From Lachnospiraceae bacterium UBA3641 (GTDB lineage Bacteria > Bacillota > Clostridia > Lachnospirales > Lachnospiraceae): a DNA stretch of 14,189 nucleotides. The position numbers were made by a program, and so were the translations under genes. The first letter of the stretch is position 1. Every line of letters starts with the position of its first letter. Of this stretch, positions 7,252-13,792 are shown piece by piece. Below the pieces are notes generated by a model. It was not told where the DNA came from and made no database searches. It was given only the letters and a program-made list of their open reading frames with translations. Where the stretch lies: contig DFKQ01000006.1 of NCBI GenBank assembly GCA_002373875.1, positions 1 to 14,189 on the forward strand. The letters are read 5' to 3'.

Positions 7252-8280
7252 ATGAAAAGCAAAAAACTTAACTTAAACAGCCACACCATACTTCTTCTTA
7301 TTACCATAGTACTCTTTATAGTGTTATATATGTTAGGATGTATCCTCTACAGTAAGAAGGGATTTACTCATTTACAGACTTTCCTTAACATACTTATCAC
7401 AAATGCGGGACTCATATGTATTGCTTCGGGCATGACCTGTGTAATGCTTACTGCAGGCATCGATATTTCGGTGGGCGGACTTGTTGCCATGGACTGTATG
7501 ATGCTTGCGGTTGGAATAAACAGTGGGATACCGGCACCTGTGATGGTACTTCTTGTTATCCTGACAGGTCTTGTATTCGGCCTTATGCAGGGATTTTTCG
7601 TAGGTTACCTTAACATCCAGCCCTTTATCGTATCCATGGCGGGTATGTTCTTTACAAGAGGTATGACGGCTGTCATATCAACCGATCAGGTTTCAATAAC
7701 CAAGGACACATCGCCTCTTTACTACGCCTGGGCCAATTATAAGATCAAGCTTCCCTTTGGCGGATATGTAAATAACAAGGGTGTGTACAATGCTCCCTAT
7801 ATCCGTATAAATGTTGTCATTGCCCTTATCGTTCTGATCATAATTTTCATCATGTTAAGGCATACAAAATTCGGAAGAAGTCTTTATGCGGTAGGCGGTA
7901 ATGAGCAGTCGGCGGCAATGATGGGTCTTAATGTAAAGTCAGTCAAGCTGAAGGCTTATGTGTTATCCTCCTTCCTGTGTTCCATAGGCGGAATATGTTT
8001 TTCACTTAATACGATGTCAGGTTCCGTTCAGCAGGCTCTTGGCCTTGAGATGGATGCCATATCATCGGCGGTTATCGGCGGTACTCTCCTTACAGGTGGT
8101 GTAGGTAATGTGCTTGGTTCCTTCTTCGGCGTTCTCATTAACGGAACCATCTCTTCGATAGTCAAGACCAACGGTAAGCTGGCCAGTTCCTGGCCTAATA
8201 TCCTGACGGCGGCACTGCTCTTCCTGTTCATAGTAATACAGAGTATATTTGCGGCAATACGAAGCAAGAAGATACACTGA
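7252..8280 (+). CDS. yjfF: Sugar ABC transporter permease (YjfF type)
   Basis: Second permease subunit, 342 aa, BPD_transp_2 family. It shows GIDISVG (69-75), the ATPase-contact segment NIQPFIVSMAGMF (121-133), the loop TKFGRSLYAVGGNEQSA (205-221) followed by MMGLN, and LEMDAISSAVIGGTLLTGG (265-283). A predicted extracytoplasmic loop at about 145-185 (rich in Lys, Tyr and Asn) is typical of YjfF. The ATG follows the previous stop codon with no gap, and AAAGGGGGTGG ends about 5 nt before it. Together with the preceding permease it makes a heterodimeric channel, unlike RbsC homodimers; this is known for the YtfT/YjfF pair. Confidence 0.92.
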   Translation: MKSKKLNLNSHTILLLITIVLFIVLYMLGCILYSKKGFTHLQTFLNILITNAGLICIASGMTCVMLTAGIDISVGGLVAMDCMMLAVGINSGIPAPVMVLLVILTGLVFGLMQGFFVGYLNIQPFIVSMAGMFFTRGMTAVISTDQVSITKDTSPLYYAWANYKIKLPFGGYVNNKGVYNAPYIRINVVIALIVLIIIFIMLRHTKFGRSLYAVGGNEQSAAMMGLNVKSVKLKAYVLSSFLCSIGGICFSLNTMSGSVQQALGLEMDAISSAVIGGTLLTGGVGNVLGSFFGVLINGTISSIVKTNGKLASSWPNILTAALLFLFIVIQSIFAAIRSKKIH

Positions 8281-8282
8281 TA

Positions 8283-8311
8283 TGTACAGAAATGCAATTA
8301 TTTAGTATAAT
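8283..8311 (+). promoter_or_regulatory. Promoter for the second binding-protein gene
   Basis: TGTACA (8283-8288), 17 bp, then a perfect TATAAT (8306-8311). Initiation would be expected near 8318-8319, which is the ATG of the gene itself. The -35 matches consensus at four of six positions. The promoter lies directly after the permease stop codon, so the gene can be expressed apart from the transporter operon. Confidence 0.55.
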
Positions 8312-8318
8312 AGCACCT

Positions 8319-9362
8319 ATGAGAAGGTCATTATTGATAACAGTATTAACGGTATTTTCGATTATTTTTACCGGGTGCGGCAATGCACCCGGTAATTCTG
8401 CTGTAAATAAGCCGGGCGAGGCTGTGCCCGAAAAGAGTCTTATCACTGTCGGCTTTTCTCAGGTCGGTGCCGAATCCGATTGGAGGAATATCAATACAGA
8501 GTCCATGAAGCAGACCTTCTCACCCGAGAACGGCTATGACCTCATATATGATGACGGCCAGCAGAAACAGCAGAATCAGATAACCGCCATACGTACCTTC
8601 ATACAGAAGGAAGTTGACTATATAGTACTTGCCCCTGTTATCGAGGACGGCTGGAACACGGTCCTTACCGAGGCCAGGGATGCGGATATTCCGGTTATAC
8701 TGGTTGACAGGATGGTTAATGACGAGGCCCGGGATCTCTTTACCTGCTGGGTCGGGTCTGATTTTGAACTGGAGGGCAGGAAGGTGTGTGAATGGCTTAA
8801 CGAGTATTGCAAGGCCAATCATATCAATCCAAGTAATATAAATATAGTAAATATCAAGGGAACCGAAGGCGCATCTGCGGAGCTTGGCAGGACCAAGTCA
8901 CTTCGGGCGGCAGTCAATGAATACGGTTGGAATCTTCTTGATGAGCGGTCGGGTGACTTCACTCAGGCTAAGGGCAGGGAGGTAATGTCAAGGTTTTTAC
9001 GCCAGTATGACAATATAAACGTTGTCTATTGTGAGAATGACAACGAAGCCTTTGGTGCCATAGAGGCGATAGAAGCGGAGGGTAAGACCGTAGGAAGCGA
9101 TATAAGGCACGGCGAGATAATGGTCCTTGCCTTTGACGGATCGAGTGATCAGGCTGTGGAGGCTGTAAGAAAGGGACAGATATCCTGCATCGGGGAATGC
9201 AATCCCCTGCATGGTCCCAGGGTTGAAAAGATCATAAAGAATCTGAGGAACGGGATAACTCCCGATAAGTATGAGTATGTTGATGAGGATATCTTCAGTG
9301 CCGACGACAGTGTAAGGAACGTGAAGATAGATGGGGAAGCATATCCGGTAACTGTTCCCTGA
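8319..9362 (+). CDS. Second YtfQ-family sugar-binding lipoprotein (possible sensor)
   Basis: Sugar-binding lipoprotein of 347 aa. From the ATG at 8319 it begins MRRSLLITVL and reaches the lipobox FTGC at Cys20, a textbook lipoprotein signal. An in-frame ATG at 8292 would add nine residues (MQLFSIIAP) ahead of the basic residues and fits less well. Neither start has a Shine-Dalgarno sequence. The mature part opens with VGFSQVGAESDWR and carries DGQQKQQNQ, APVIEDGWNTVL, GASAELGRTKSL, GDFTQAKGREVM and CENDNEAFGAI, so it is a full Peripla_BP_4 protein of the same family as binding protein 1. It is closer than binding protein 1 to classical YtfQ in the DGQQKQ loop. It lacks the long Glu-rich tether and uses ordinary ATA/AGG codons. 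It may widen ligand range or, by analogy with XylFII-LytS-YesN systems, present sugar to the kinase. Confidence 0.88.
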   Translation: MRRSLLITVLTVFSIIFTGCGNAPGNSAVNKPGEAVPEKSLITVGFSQVGAESDWRNINTESMKQTFSPENGYDLIYDDGQQKQQNQITAIRTFIQKEVDYIVLAPVIEDGWNTVLTEARDADIPVILVDRMVNDEARDLFTCWVGSDFELEGRKVCEWLNEYCKANHINPSNINIVNIKGTEGASAELGRTKSLRAAVNEYGWNLLDERSGDFTQAKGREVMSRFLRQYDNINVVYCENDNEAFGAIEAIEAEGKTVGSDIRHGEIMVLAFDGSSDQAVEAVRKGQISCIGECNPLHGPRVEKIIKNLRNGITPDKYEYVDEDIFSADDSVRNVKIDGEAYPVTVP

Positions 9363-9382
9363 AGGCATTATTTTTAAGAAGG

Positions 9383-9415
9383 TAAAAAGCCATCGGTGGA
9401 TCCGATGGCTTTTTA
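9383..9415. terminator. Bidirectional terminator between convergent genes
   Basis: TAAAAAGCCATCGG (9383-9396) pairs perfectly with CCGATGGCTTTTTA (9402-9415), giving a 14-bp stem with a TGGAT loop. The A-tract on one side and T-tract on the other make it work on both strands. It ends the sugar locus on the + strand and the HD-GYP gene on the - strand; the last bases of the stem are the HD-GYP stop codon itself. Confidence 0.92.
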
Positions 9416-10495
9416 AACGAAGGTTTCGATGTAGATATCAGGTTCCTTGGACAGATCGACAAAGCGGTTCCTGCATTGGATCATGGGCCTTGACAGGGCT
9501 GTCTTGTTCATGAAGACGACTTCACCCTCCATGCCGTTATTAAGCCGTACACGGTTCTTTATATAGGTGCTCGCAATATGTTCAAGGAAGACCAGGATGA
9601 ACTTACTGTCGTATTTATTGAGTCCCTCCGACTCAAAAATACCGATAACCTTGAATGGACACAAGGGCCCCCTGTAAACGCGTGCAGCCGTCATGGCATC
9701 ATATACATCGGCAATGGCAACTATCTTGGCATACTTGTTGATCTTGTCACCCGTAAGCCCCAGAGGATAACCTGTTCCGTCACACCTTTCATGGTGCATA
9801 AGGGCTGCTTCCCTGATATCGTTATTGATATTGTCGTAATTCTTCAGGATGTTGTAGCCCTGAAGAGTATGAGTTTTTACTATATTGTATTCGTTGGGTG
9901 TAAGCTTGTCAGGCTTGCGGATGATATTGTCAGGAACCACAAGCTTGCCGATATCATGAAGAAGTCCGCACAGGGTGAGCTTCTCTACCTCAGAGGGCGG
10001 GAGCTTTAACCACTTGGCAAATACATTGCAGATAAGCCCTACGTTTATGGAATGGGCATAAGTCAGGTCATCATACTGCCTCATGTTATGGAGCATGTCG
10101 AAGATGGATACACTTGTTGACTGGGTTGCCATGAGGCTTGAGATATGGTCGAAGAGCTCCTCCGTATTGATCGGAGCCCTTTCGTCCACGATTGACCTTA
10201 GGTTCTGCTTGAATTCTTCGGTGGTCGCGATAAAGGTCTTCTCGAATTCCTTGAATTCCTTACTGGCCTTGATCCTTTCGGAATATGAAGGAAGATCGAA
10301 TGGACTCACTTCTTCCTGTACGGGAGGGACATCATCCTTGACCCTTACGGCAAGAACAGAGTAGAACTCAAGCCGGGTTATCATCTTGTCCGTCAGCACC
10401 GTATTATTCGGTACTATCATCTGGTTGTTATACGAATATACATCCTCGGCAGTAGTCATTCCCGGGAGAAGTTCGGATGTTCTAACACGTTTCAT
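9413..10495 (-). CDS. HD-GYP domain protein, probable cyclic di-GMP phosphodiesterase
   Basis: 360 aa, predicted cytoplasmic, with no membrane segment. The N-terminal part (about 1-60, beginning MKRVRTSELLPGM) resembles the DUF3391-like leader often found before HD-GYP domains. A charged helical linker follows (about 70-135). The catalytic domain shows H148, the HD pair in HDIGK (180-184), H209, HHERCDG (234-240) and GTGYP (240-244), then D263 in IADVYDAM. These are the metal and HD-GYP signature residues, so c-di-GMP hydrolysis to pGpG or GMP is expected. No receiver or sensor domain is fused, so the input signal is unknown. The C-terminal 50 residues (about 311-360) form a small beta-rich tail, seen in related Clostridia proteins. 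The ribosome binding site is weak (ACAGG, about 8 nt before ATG). It is a monocistronic gene with its own promoter. Confidence 0.92.
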   Translation of the reverse strand: MKRVRTSELLPGMTTAEDVYSYNNQMIVPNNTVLTDKMITRLEFYSVLAVRVKDDVPPVQEEVSPFDLPSYSERIKASKEFKEFEKTFIATTEEFKQNLRSIVDERAPINTEELFDHISSLMATQSTSVSIFDMLHNMRQYDDLTYAHSINVGLICNVFAKWLKLPPSEVEKLTLCGLLHDIGKLVVPDNIIRKPDKLTPNEYNIVKTHTLQGYNILKNYDNINNDIREAALMHHERCDGTGYPLGLTGDKINKYAKIVAIADVYDAMTAARVYRGPLCPFKVIGIFESEGLNKYDSKFILVFLEHIASTYIKNRVRLNNGMEGEVVFMNKTALSRPMIQCRNRFVDLSKEPDIYIETFV

Positions 10496-10554
10496 AAAAT
10501 AGCCTGTCCGTTTAACGCTTTTATAGTCACATTTGACGAAAAAATCACACTTTC

Positions 10555-10583
10555 AGTATAAAAATATTCATGATAAAAGTCAA
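10555..10583 (-). promoter_or_regulatory. Promoter for the HD-GYP gene
   Basis: On the minus strand TTGACT (10583-10578), a 17-bp spacer and TATACT (10560-10555) form a near-consensus sigma-A promoter. Initiation near 10548 gives a leader of about 50 nt. It lies back to back with the queT promoter. Confidence 0.75.
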
Positions 10584-10597
10584 TGAGGTAAATATAA

Positions 10598-10626
10598 TTG
10601 AATTATTGATTTTAATATGCTATACT
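10598..10626 (+). promoter_or_regulatory. Promoter for queT-hydratase
   Basis: TTGAAT (10598-10603), 17 bp, then TATACT (10621-10626) preceded by TGC, which gives an extended -10. Transcription should begin near 10633, just before the stem of the putative preQ1 element. Confidence 0.75.
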
Positions 10627-10640
10627 TGCAAAGTTGCAAA

Positions 10641-10688
10641 CGGATGTTAGCTCCTTCCCATCCGGTATTATTAAAATCCTAAAGGAGG
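10641..10688 (+). promoter_or_regulatory. Putative preQ1-I riboswitch in the queT leader
   Basis: Stem CGGATG (10641-10646) pairs with CATCCG (10659-10664) around a 12-nt loop starting TTAGC. An A/T-rich tail follows and ends in CCTAAAGGAGG (10678-10688), which holds the ribosome binding site. Loop TTAG (10647-10650) can pair with tail CTAA (10679-10682), the H-type pseudoknot geometry of preQ1-I aptamers, where the C after UAG contacts the ligand. Loop CTCCTT (10652-10656 region) is also complementary to AAGGAG, which would mask the ribosome binding site directly. The downstream gene queT is a known target of preQ1 control. The tail spacing (14 nt before CTAA) is longer than in the best-studied examples, so the class is probable rather than certain. 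Confidence 0.6.
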
Positions 10689-10693
10689 ATCAA

Positions 10694-11224
10694 ATGAATA
10701 AGAAGGTTTTATTTATCGCACAGGCGGCTGTTATCGCCGCTGTTTACACTGTACTTACTGTAGTCGCAGCCGGTTTTAATCTTGCGAGCGGGATGATCCA
10801 GGTAAGGTTTTCGGAGGCTATGACCATACTGCCATTTTTCACGCCGGCAGCAATACCGGGATTGGCGATCGGATGCCTCTTAAGCAACCTGATCACGGGA
10901 TGTATGCTTCCCGACGTGATCTTTGGTTCACTGGCAACCCTTCTCGGTGCGGTGGGGTCATGGTATTTAAGAAAGAACAGGTTCCTTGTTACCATTCCGC
11001 CGGTTGTATCCAATTGCCTTATTATCCCTTTTATACTCACATATGTTTATAATATCCCCGGGGGGATTCCCTTACAGATGCTCACGGTAGGAGCAGGAGA
11101 GGTTATCTCATGCATGATCCTTGGATCGGCACTCTTACATGCCCTTCTTCCCGTAAGGCATCATTTGACGATCGAGGATCCACTGGATATAAAAAATGAT
11201 ACATATAATTCGGTTTCAGTATAA
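10694..11224 (+). CDS. queT: QueT-family ECF transporter S-component (queuosine precursor uptake)
   Basis: Membrane substrate-capture subunit of 176 aa with about five to six hydrophobic segments. The family signature is clear: GMIQVRFSEAMTILPFF, then IPGLAIGCLLSN and PDVIFGSLATLLGA (QueT family, COG4708). It should bind preQ1, preQ0 or a related queuosine precursor and work with a shared EcfA/EcfA'/EcfT module; none is encoded here. The start is ATG at 10694 with AAAGGAGG ending 5 nt upstream. An in-frame TTG at 10634 would put coding sequence through the riboswitch-like leader and is rejected. The C-terminus has a polar tail (about 155-176). The gene lies 19 bp before the hydratase gene, in one apparent operon. 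If the leader is a preQ1 switch, high preQ1 would shut off translation. Confidence 0.93.
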   Translation: MNKKVLFIAQAAVIAAVYTVLTVVAAGFNLASGMIQVRFSEAMTILPFFTPAAIPGLAIGCLLSNLITGCMLPDVIFGSLATLLGAVGSWYLRKNRFLVTIPPVVSNCLIIPFILTYVYNIPGGIPLQMLTVGAGEVISCMILGSALLHALLPVRHHLTIEDPLDIKNDTYNSVSV

Positions 11225-11243
11225 ATAATACAGGAGGACATTC

Positions 11244-13541
11244 ATGTTAAGGTTAGAAGACGGCGGTGTTTATCTTATTAATGGTGAGAAGATCATTCCC
11301 GATAAGGACAATGCCGGGGCTAAGGTGGCCGAGGCAGCCGGAAGGCAGGCGGATAAGGAAGAAGCAATAAAGAATACCATTGCCTACGGCATTCTAAAGG
11401 AGCATAATACCTCGGACAACATGGATAAGCTTAAGATAAGGTTCGATAAGCTTACATCCCATGATATCACCTTTGTGGGTATCATACAGACAGCCCGTGC
11501 TTCGGGCCTTGAGAAGTTCCCCATGCCCTATGTACTTACCAACTGCCATAACTCTCTGTGCGCGGTAGGCGGTACCATAAATGAAGATGACCACATGTTT
11601 GGTCTGACATGTGCCAAGAAGTACGGTGGAGTATATGTTCCGCCTCATCAGGCAGTCATCCACCAGTTTGCCCGTGAGATGCTTGCAGGCTGCGGGAAGA
11701 TGATCCTTGGTTCCGATTCACATACAAGATACGGAGCCCTGGGAACCATGGCCGTGGGTGAGGGTGGCCCCGAGCTTGTTAAGCAGCTCCTTTTAAGGAC
11801 TTATGATATAGACAGGCCGGGTGTCGTTGCGGTATACCTTACGGGAGCTCCGAATCCCGGTGTAGGCCCTCAGGATGTGGCTCTTGCCATAATAGGTGCG
11901 GTATTCAAGAACGGATATGTCAAGAATAAGGTAATGGAATTCGTAGGACCCGGAGTATCATCACTGAGCGCTGACTTCAGGATAGGCGTTGATGTAATGA
12001 CAACCGAGACCACGTGTCTTTCATCCATCTGGAGGACCGATGAGCAGATAGAGGAATTCTACGAGATACACGGAAGGAAGGAAGAGTATAAGGAGCTTAA
12101 TCCCGGTGATGTGGCTTATTACGACGGCCTTATCGAGATCGATTTATCGATGGTTAAGCCCATGATAGCAATGCCCTTCCATCCCAGCAATACATATACT
12201 ATAGATGAGCTTAACGCTAACCTCCTTGATATCCTTGATGATGTTGAGAAGAAGGCACTTGTCAGCCTTGACGGTCAGGTTGAATACACACTTAAGAATA
12301 AGGTAAGGGACGGTAAGCTCTATGTGGATCAGGGAATAATCGCCGGTTGTGCCGGCGGCGGCTTTGAGAATATATGTGCTGCAGCCGATATCCTTGACGG
12401 AGCCAGCATAGGATCCGATGAGTTCACCTTAAGCGTATATCCGGCTTCAATGCCCGTTTACATGGAACTTATAAGGAACGGCTGTGCGGCTAAGATAATG
12501 GAGACCGGAGCAGTACTTAAGACGGCCTTTTGCGGCCCCTGCTTCGGAGCAGGTGATACTCCCGCCAACAATGCCTTCTCCATAAGGCATTCAACCCGTA
12601 ACTTCCCTAACCGTGAGGGATCTAAGCTCCAGAACGGCCAGATATCATCCGTTGCCCTCATGGATGCCCGCTCGATAGCTGCAACGGCAGCCAACAAGGG
12701 CTACCTTACCGGAGCTGACAGGTTTATCGAAGAGGGTACCCTTAAGAAATATAAGTATCATTTTGATAAGACAATATACGAGAACCGTGTATTCGACTCA
12801 AAGGGTGTGGCAGATCCCGATGTGGAGATAAAGTTCGGTCCCAATATCAAGGACTGGCCGAAGATGAGTGCATTACCGGAAAACCTGGTACTTCGGTGTG
12901 TATCCGAGATACACGATCCCGTTACCACAACGGATGAGCTTATCCCTTCCGGTGAGACATCATCCTTCAGGTCCAATCCCCTCGGACTTGCTGAGTTTAC
13001 CCTATCAAGGAAGGATCCTAATTACGTGGGTCTTGCCAAGGAGATCAAGAAAGCAGAGGATGCAAGGATAAGCGGCGGACACCCCTGTGAGGCTAACGGG
13101 GATATTAAGGGAGTCATGGGGAATATCAAGAAGAAGTTCCCTGATGCAAGTAAGGATAACACAGGCTTCGGAAGTACCATATTTGCGGTCAAGCCCGGTG
13201 ACGGTTCGGCCCGTGAGCAGGCGGCATCCTGTCAGAAGGTGCTCGGAGGATGGGCGAATATAGCCAATGAATATGCCACCAAGAGATACCGCTCTAACCT
13301 TATCAACTGGGGTATGCTTCCTTTCCTTATTAAGGAGGGCGAGCTTCCCTTTAAGAATAAGGATTATCTCTTCTTCCCGGGTATCCGTTCTGCTGTAGAG
13401 GATAAGGCTGAAGAGATAAAGGGATACGTTGTAGGAGATGAGCTTAAGGAATTTACGGTAAAGCTTGGCGACCTTACGGATGATGAGAGGGAGATAATCC
13501 TTAAGGGTTGTCTGATCAACTATTACGCTGATAACAGATAA
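11244..13541 (+). CDS. Aconitase-superfamily hydratase (YbhJ-like)
   Basis: Large 4Fe-4S hydro-lyase, 765 aa. The aconitase core carries DSHT (158-161) and all three cluster cysteines: C369 (IAGCAGGG), C430 and C433 (FCGPC). The C-terminal swivel domain (about 545-740) has GDGSAREQAA (652-661), matching the GSSREHA active-site loop with the second Ser replaced by Ala, then LGGWANIANEYATKRYRSNL and GMLPF as in aconitases. An iron-sulfur enzyme interconverting hydroxy-acid isomers is therefore expected. The sequence around the cysteines differs from AcnA, AcnB and LeuC, and matches the uncharacterised 'hydratase' group that includes E. coli YbhJ. The substrate is unknown; citrate/isocitrate is possible but unproven. 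AGGAGG (11232-11237) lies 6 nt before the ATG. It follows queT closely, and no terminator is seen before the metK leader. Confidence 0.88.
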   Translation: MLRLEDGGVYLINGEKIIPDKDNAGAKVAEAAGRQADKEEAIKNTIAYGILKEHNTSDNMDKLKIRFDKLTSHDITFVGIIQTARASGLEKFPMPYVLTNCHNSLCAVGGTINEDDHMFGLTCAKKYGGVYVPPHQAVIHQFAREMLAGCGKMILGSDSHTRYGALGTMAVGEGGPELVKQLLLRTYDIDRPGVVAVYLTGAPNPGVGPQDVALAIIGAVFKNGYVKNKVMEFVGPGVSSLSADFRIGVDVMTTETTCLSSIWRTDEQIEEFYEIHGRKEEYKELNPGDVAYYDGLIEIDLSMVKPMIAMPFHPSNTYTIDELNANLLDILDDVEKKALVSLDGQVEYTLKNKVRDGKLYVDQGIIAGCAGGGFENICAAADILDGASIGSDEFTLSVYPASMPVYMELIRNGCAAKIMETGAVLKTAFCGPCFGAGDTPANNAFSIRHSTRNFPNREGSKLQNGQISSVALMDARSIAATAANKGYLTGADRFIEEGTLKKYKYHFDKTIYENRVFDSKGVADPDVEIKFGPNIKDWPKMSALPENLVLRCVSEIHDPVTTTDELIPSGETSSFRSNPLGLAEFTLSRKDPNYVGLAKEIKKAEDARISGGHPCEANGDIKGVMGNIKKKFPDASKDNTGFGSTIFAVKPGDGSAREQAASCQKVLGGWANIANEYATKRYRSNLINWGMLPFLIKEGELPFKNKDYLFFPGIRSAVEDKAEEIKGYVVGDELKEFTVKLGDLTDDEREIILKGCLINYYADNR

Positions 13542-13556
13542 TAAATCTTTTCATGC

Positions 13557-13585
13557 TTGACTTATAGGTGAAGGAATAGTATCCT
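13557..13585 (+). promoter_or_regulatory. Promoter for the metK leader
   Basis: TTGACT (13557-13562), 17 bp, then TATCCT (13580-13585), with initiation expected near 13592. This falls inside a perfect 12-bp palindrome ATCTGATCAGAT (13588-13599) and about 28 nt before the SAM aptamer. Confidence 0.6.
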
Positions 13586-13619
13586 TAATCTGATCAGATA
13601 ATCTAATATTGTTAAGAAT

Positions 13620-13715
13620 CTCTTATTCAGAGTGGTGGAGATACATAGGATCTGTGAAGCCACGGCAACCCCGTAAGGAAGGTGCCAACCTGAGCGAGCA
13701 ATCGAGCAATAAGAG
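13620..13715 (+). promoter_or_regulatory. SAM-I (S-box) riboswitch aptamer
   Basis: The P1 stem is CTCTTAT (13620-13626) with ATAAGAG (13709-13715). Between them lie the S-box core elements in order: AGAGTGGTGGAG (kink-turn side), GTGAAGCC, CGGCAACC, GGAAGGTGCCAACCTG and CGAGCAATCGAGCAATAAG. These are the conserved ligand-pocket and pseudoknot segments of class I SAM riboswitches. Bound SAM stabilises P1 and favours the terminator just downstream, giving feedback control of SAM synthetase. Confidence 0.96.
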
Positions 13716-13735
13716 GATTTGATGAGGTTTGAGTC

Positions 13736-13763
13736 GGGTCCGCTTATAAGGCGGACCCTTTTT
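13736..13763 (+). terminator. SAM-controlled terminator in the metK leader
   Basis: GGGTCCGC (13736-13743) pairs with GCGGACCC (13751-13758), with a loop TTATAAG, followed by TTTTT (13759-13763). The 5' arm and loop contain CTTAT (13743-13747), which copies part of the P1 5' strand and can pair with ATAAG (13709-13713). That offers a route to the antiterminated state when SAM is low. Confidence 0.93.
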
Positions 13764-13792
13764 AGCTCTAAAGAGCGAAGAAAGGAGAACAG

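Noticed and set aside
8292..8318. Upstream ATG giving a nine-residue longer second binding protein
   Set aside because: It puts a hydrophobic stretch before the basic n-region of the signal peptide, lacks a Shine-Dalgarno sequence and overlaps the -35/-10 region.
9578..10009. 143-codon open frame on the plus strand inside the HD-GYP gene
   Set aside because: It is a shadow of the HD-GYP reading frame, which carries all catalytic motifs; no independent signals were seen.
10533..10562. Second plus-strand promoter TTGACG-18-TATAAA
   Set aside because: It overlaps the clearer minus-strand promoter boxes, and the TTGAAT-17-TATACT promoter nearer queT is better; probably AT-rich coincidence.
10634..10693. 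TTG-started 20-residue extension of QueT
   Set aside because: It begins at the expected transcription start and would translate the hairpin leader. The ATG at 10694 has an ideal ribosome binding site and fits the family's N-terminus.
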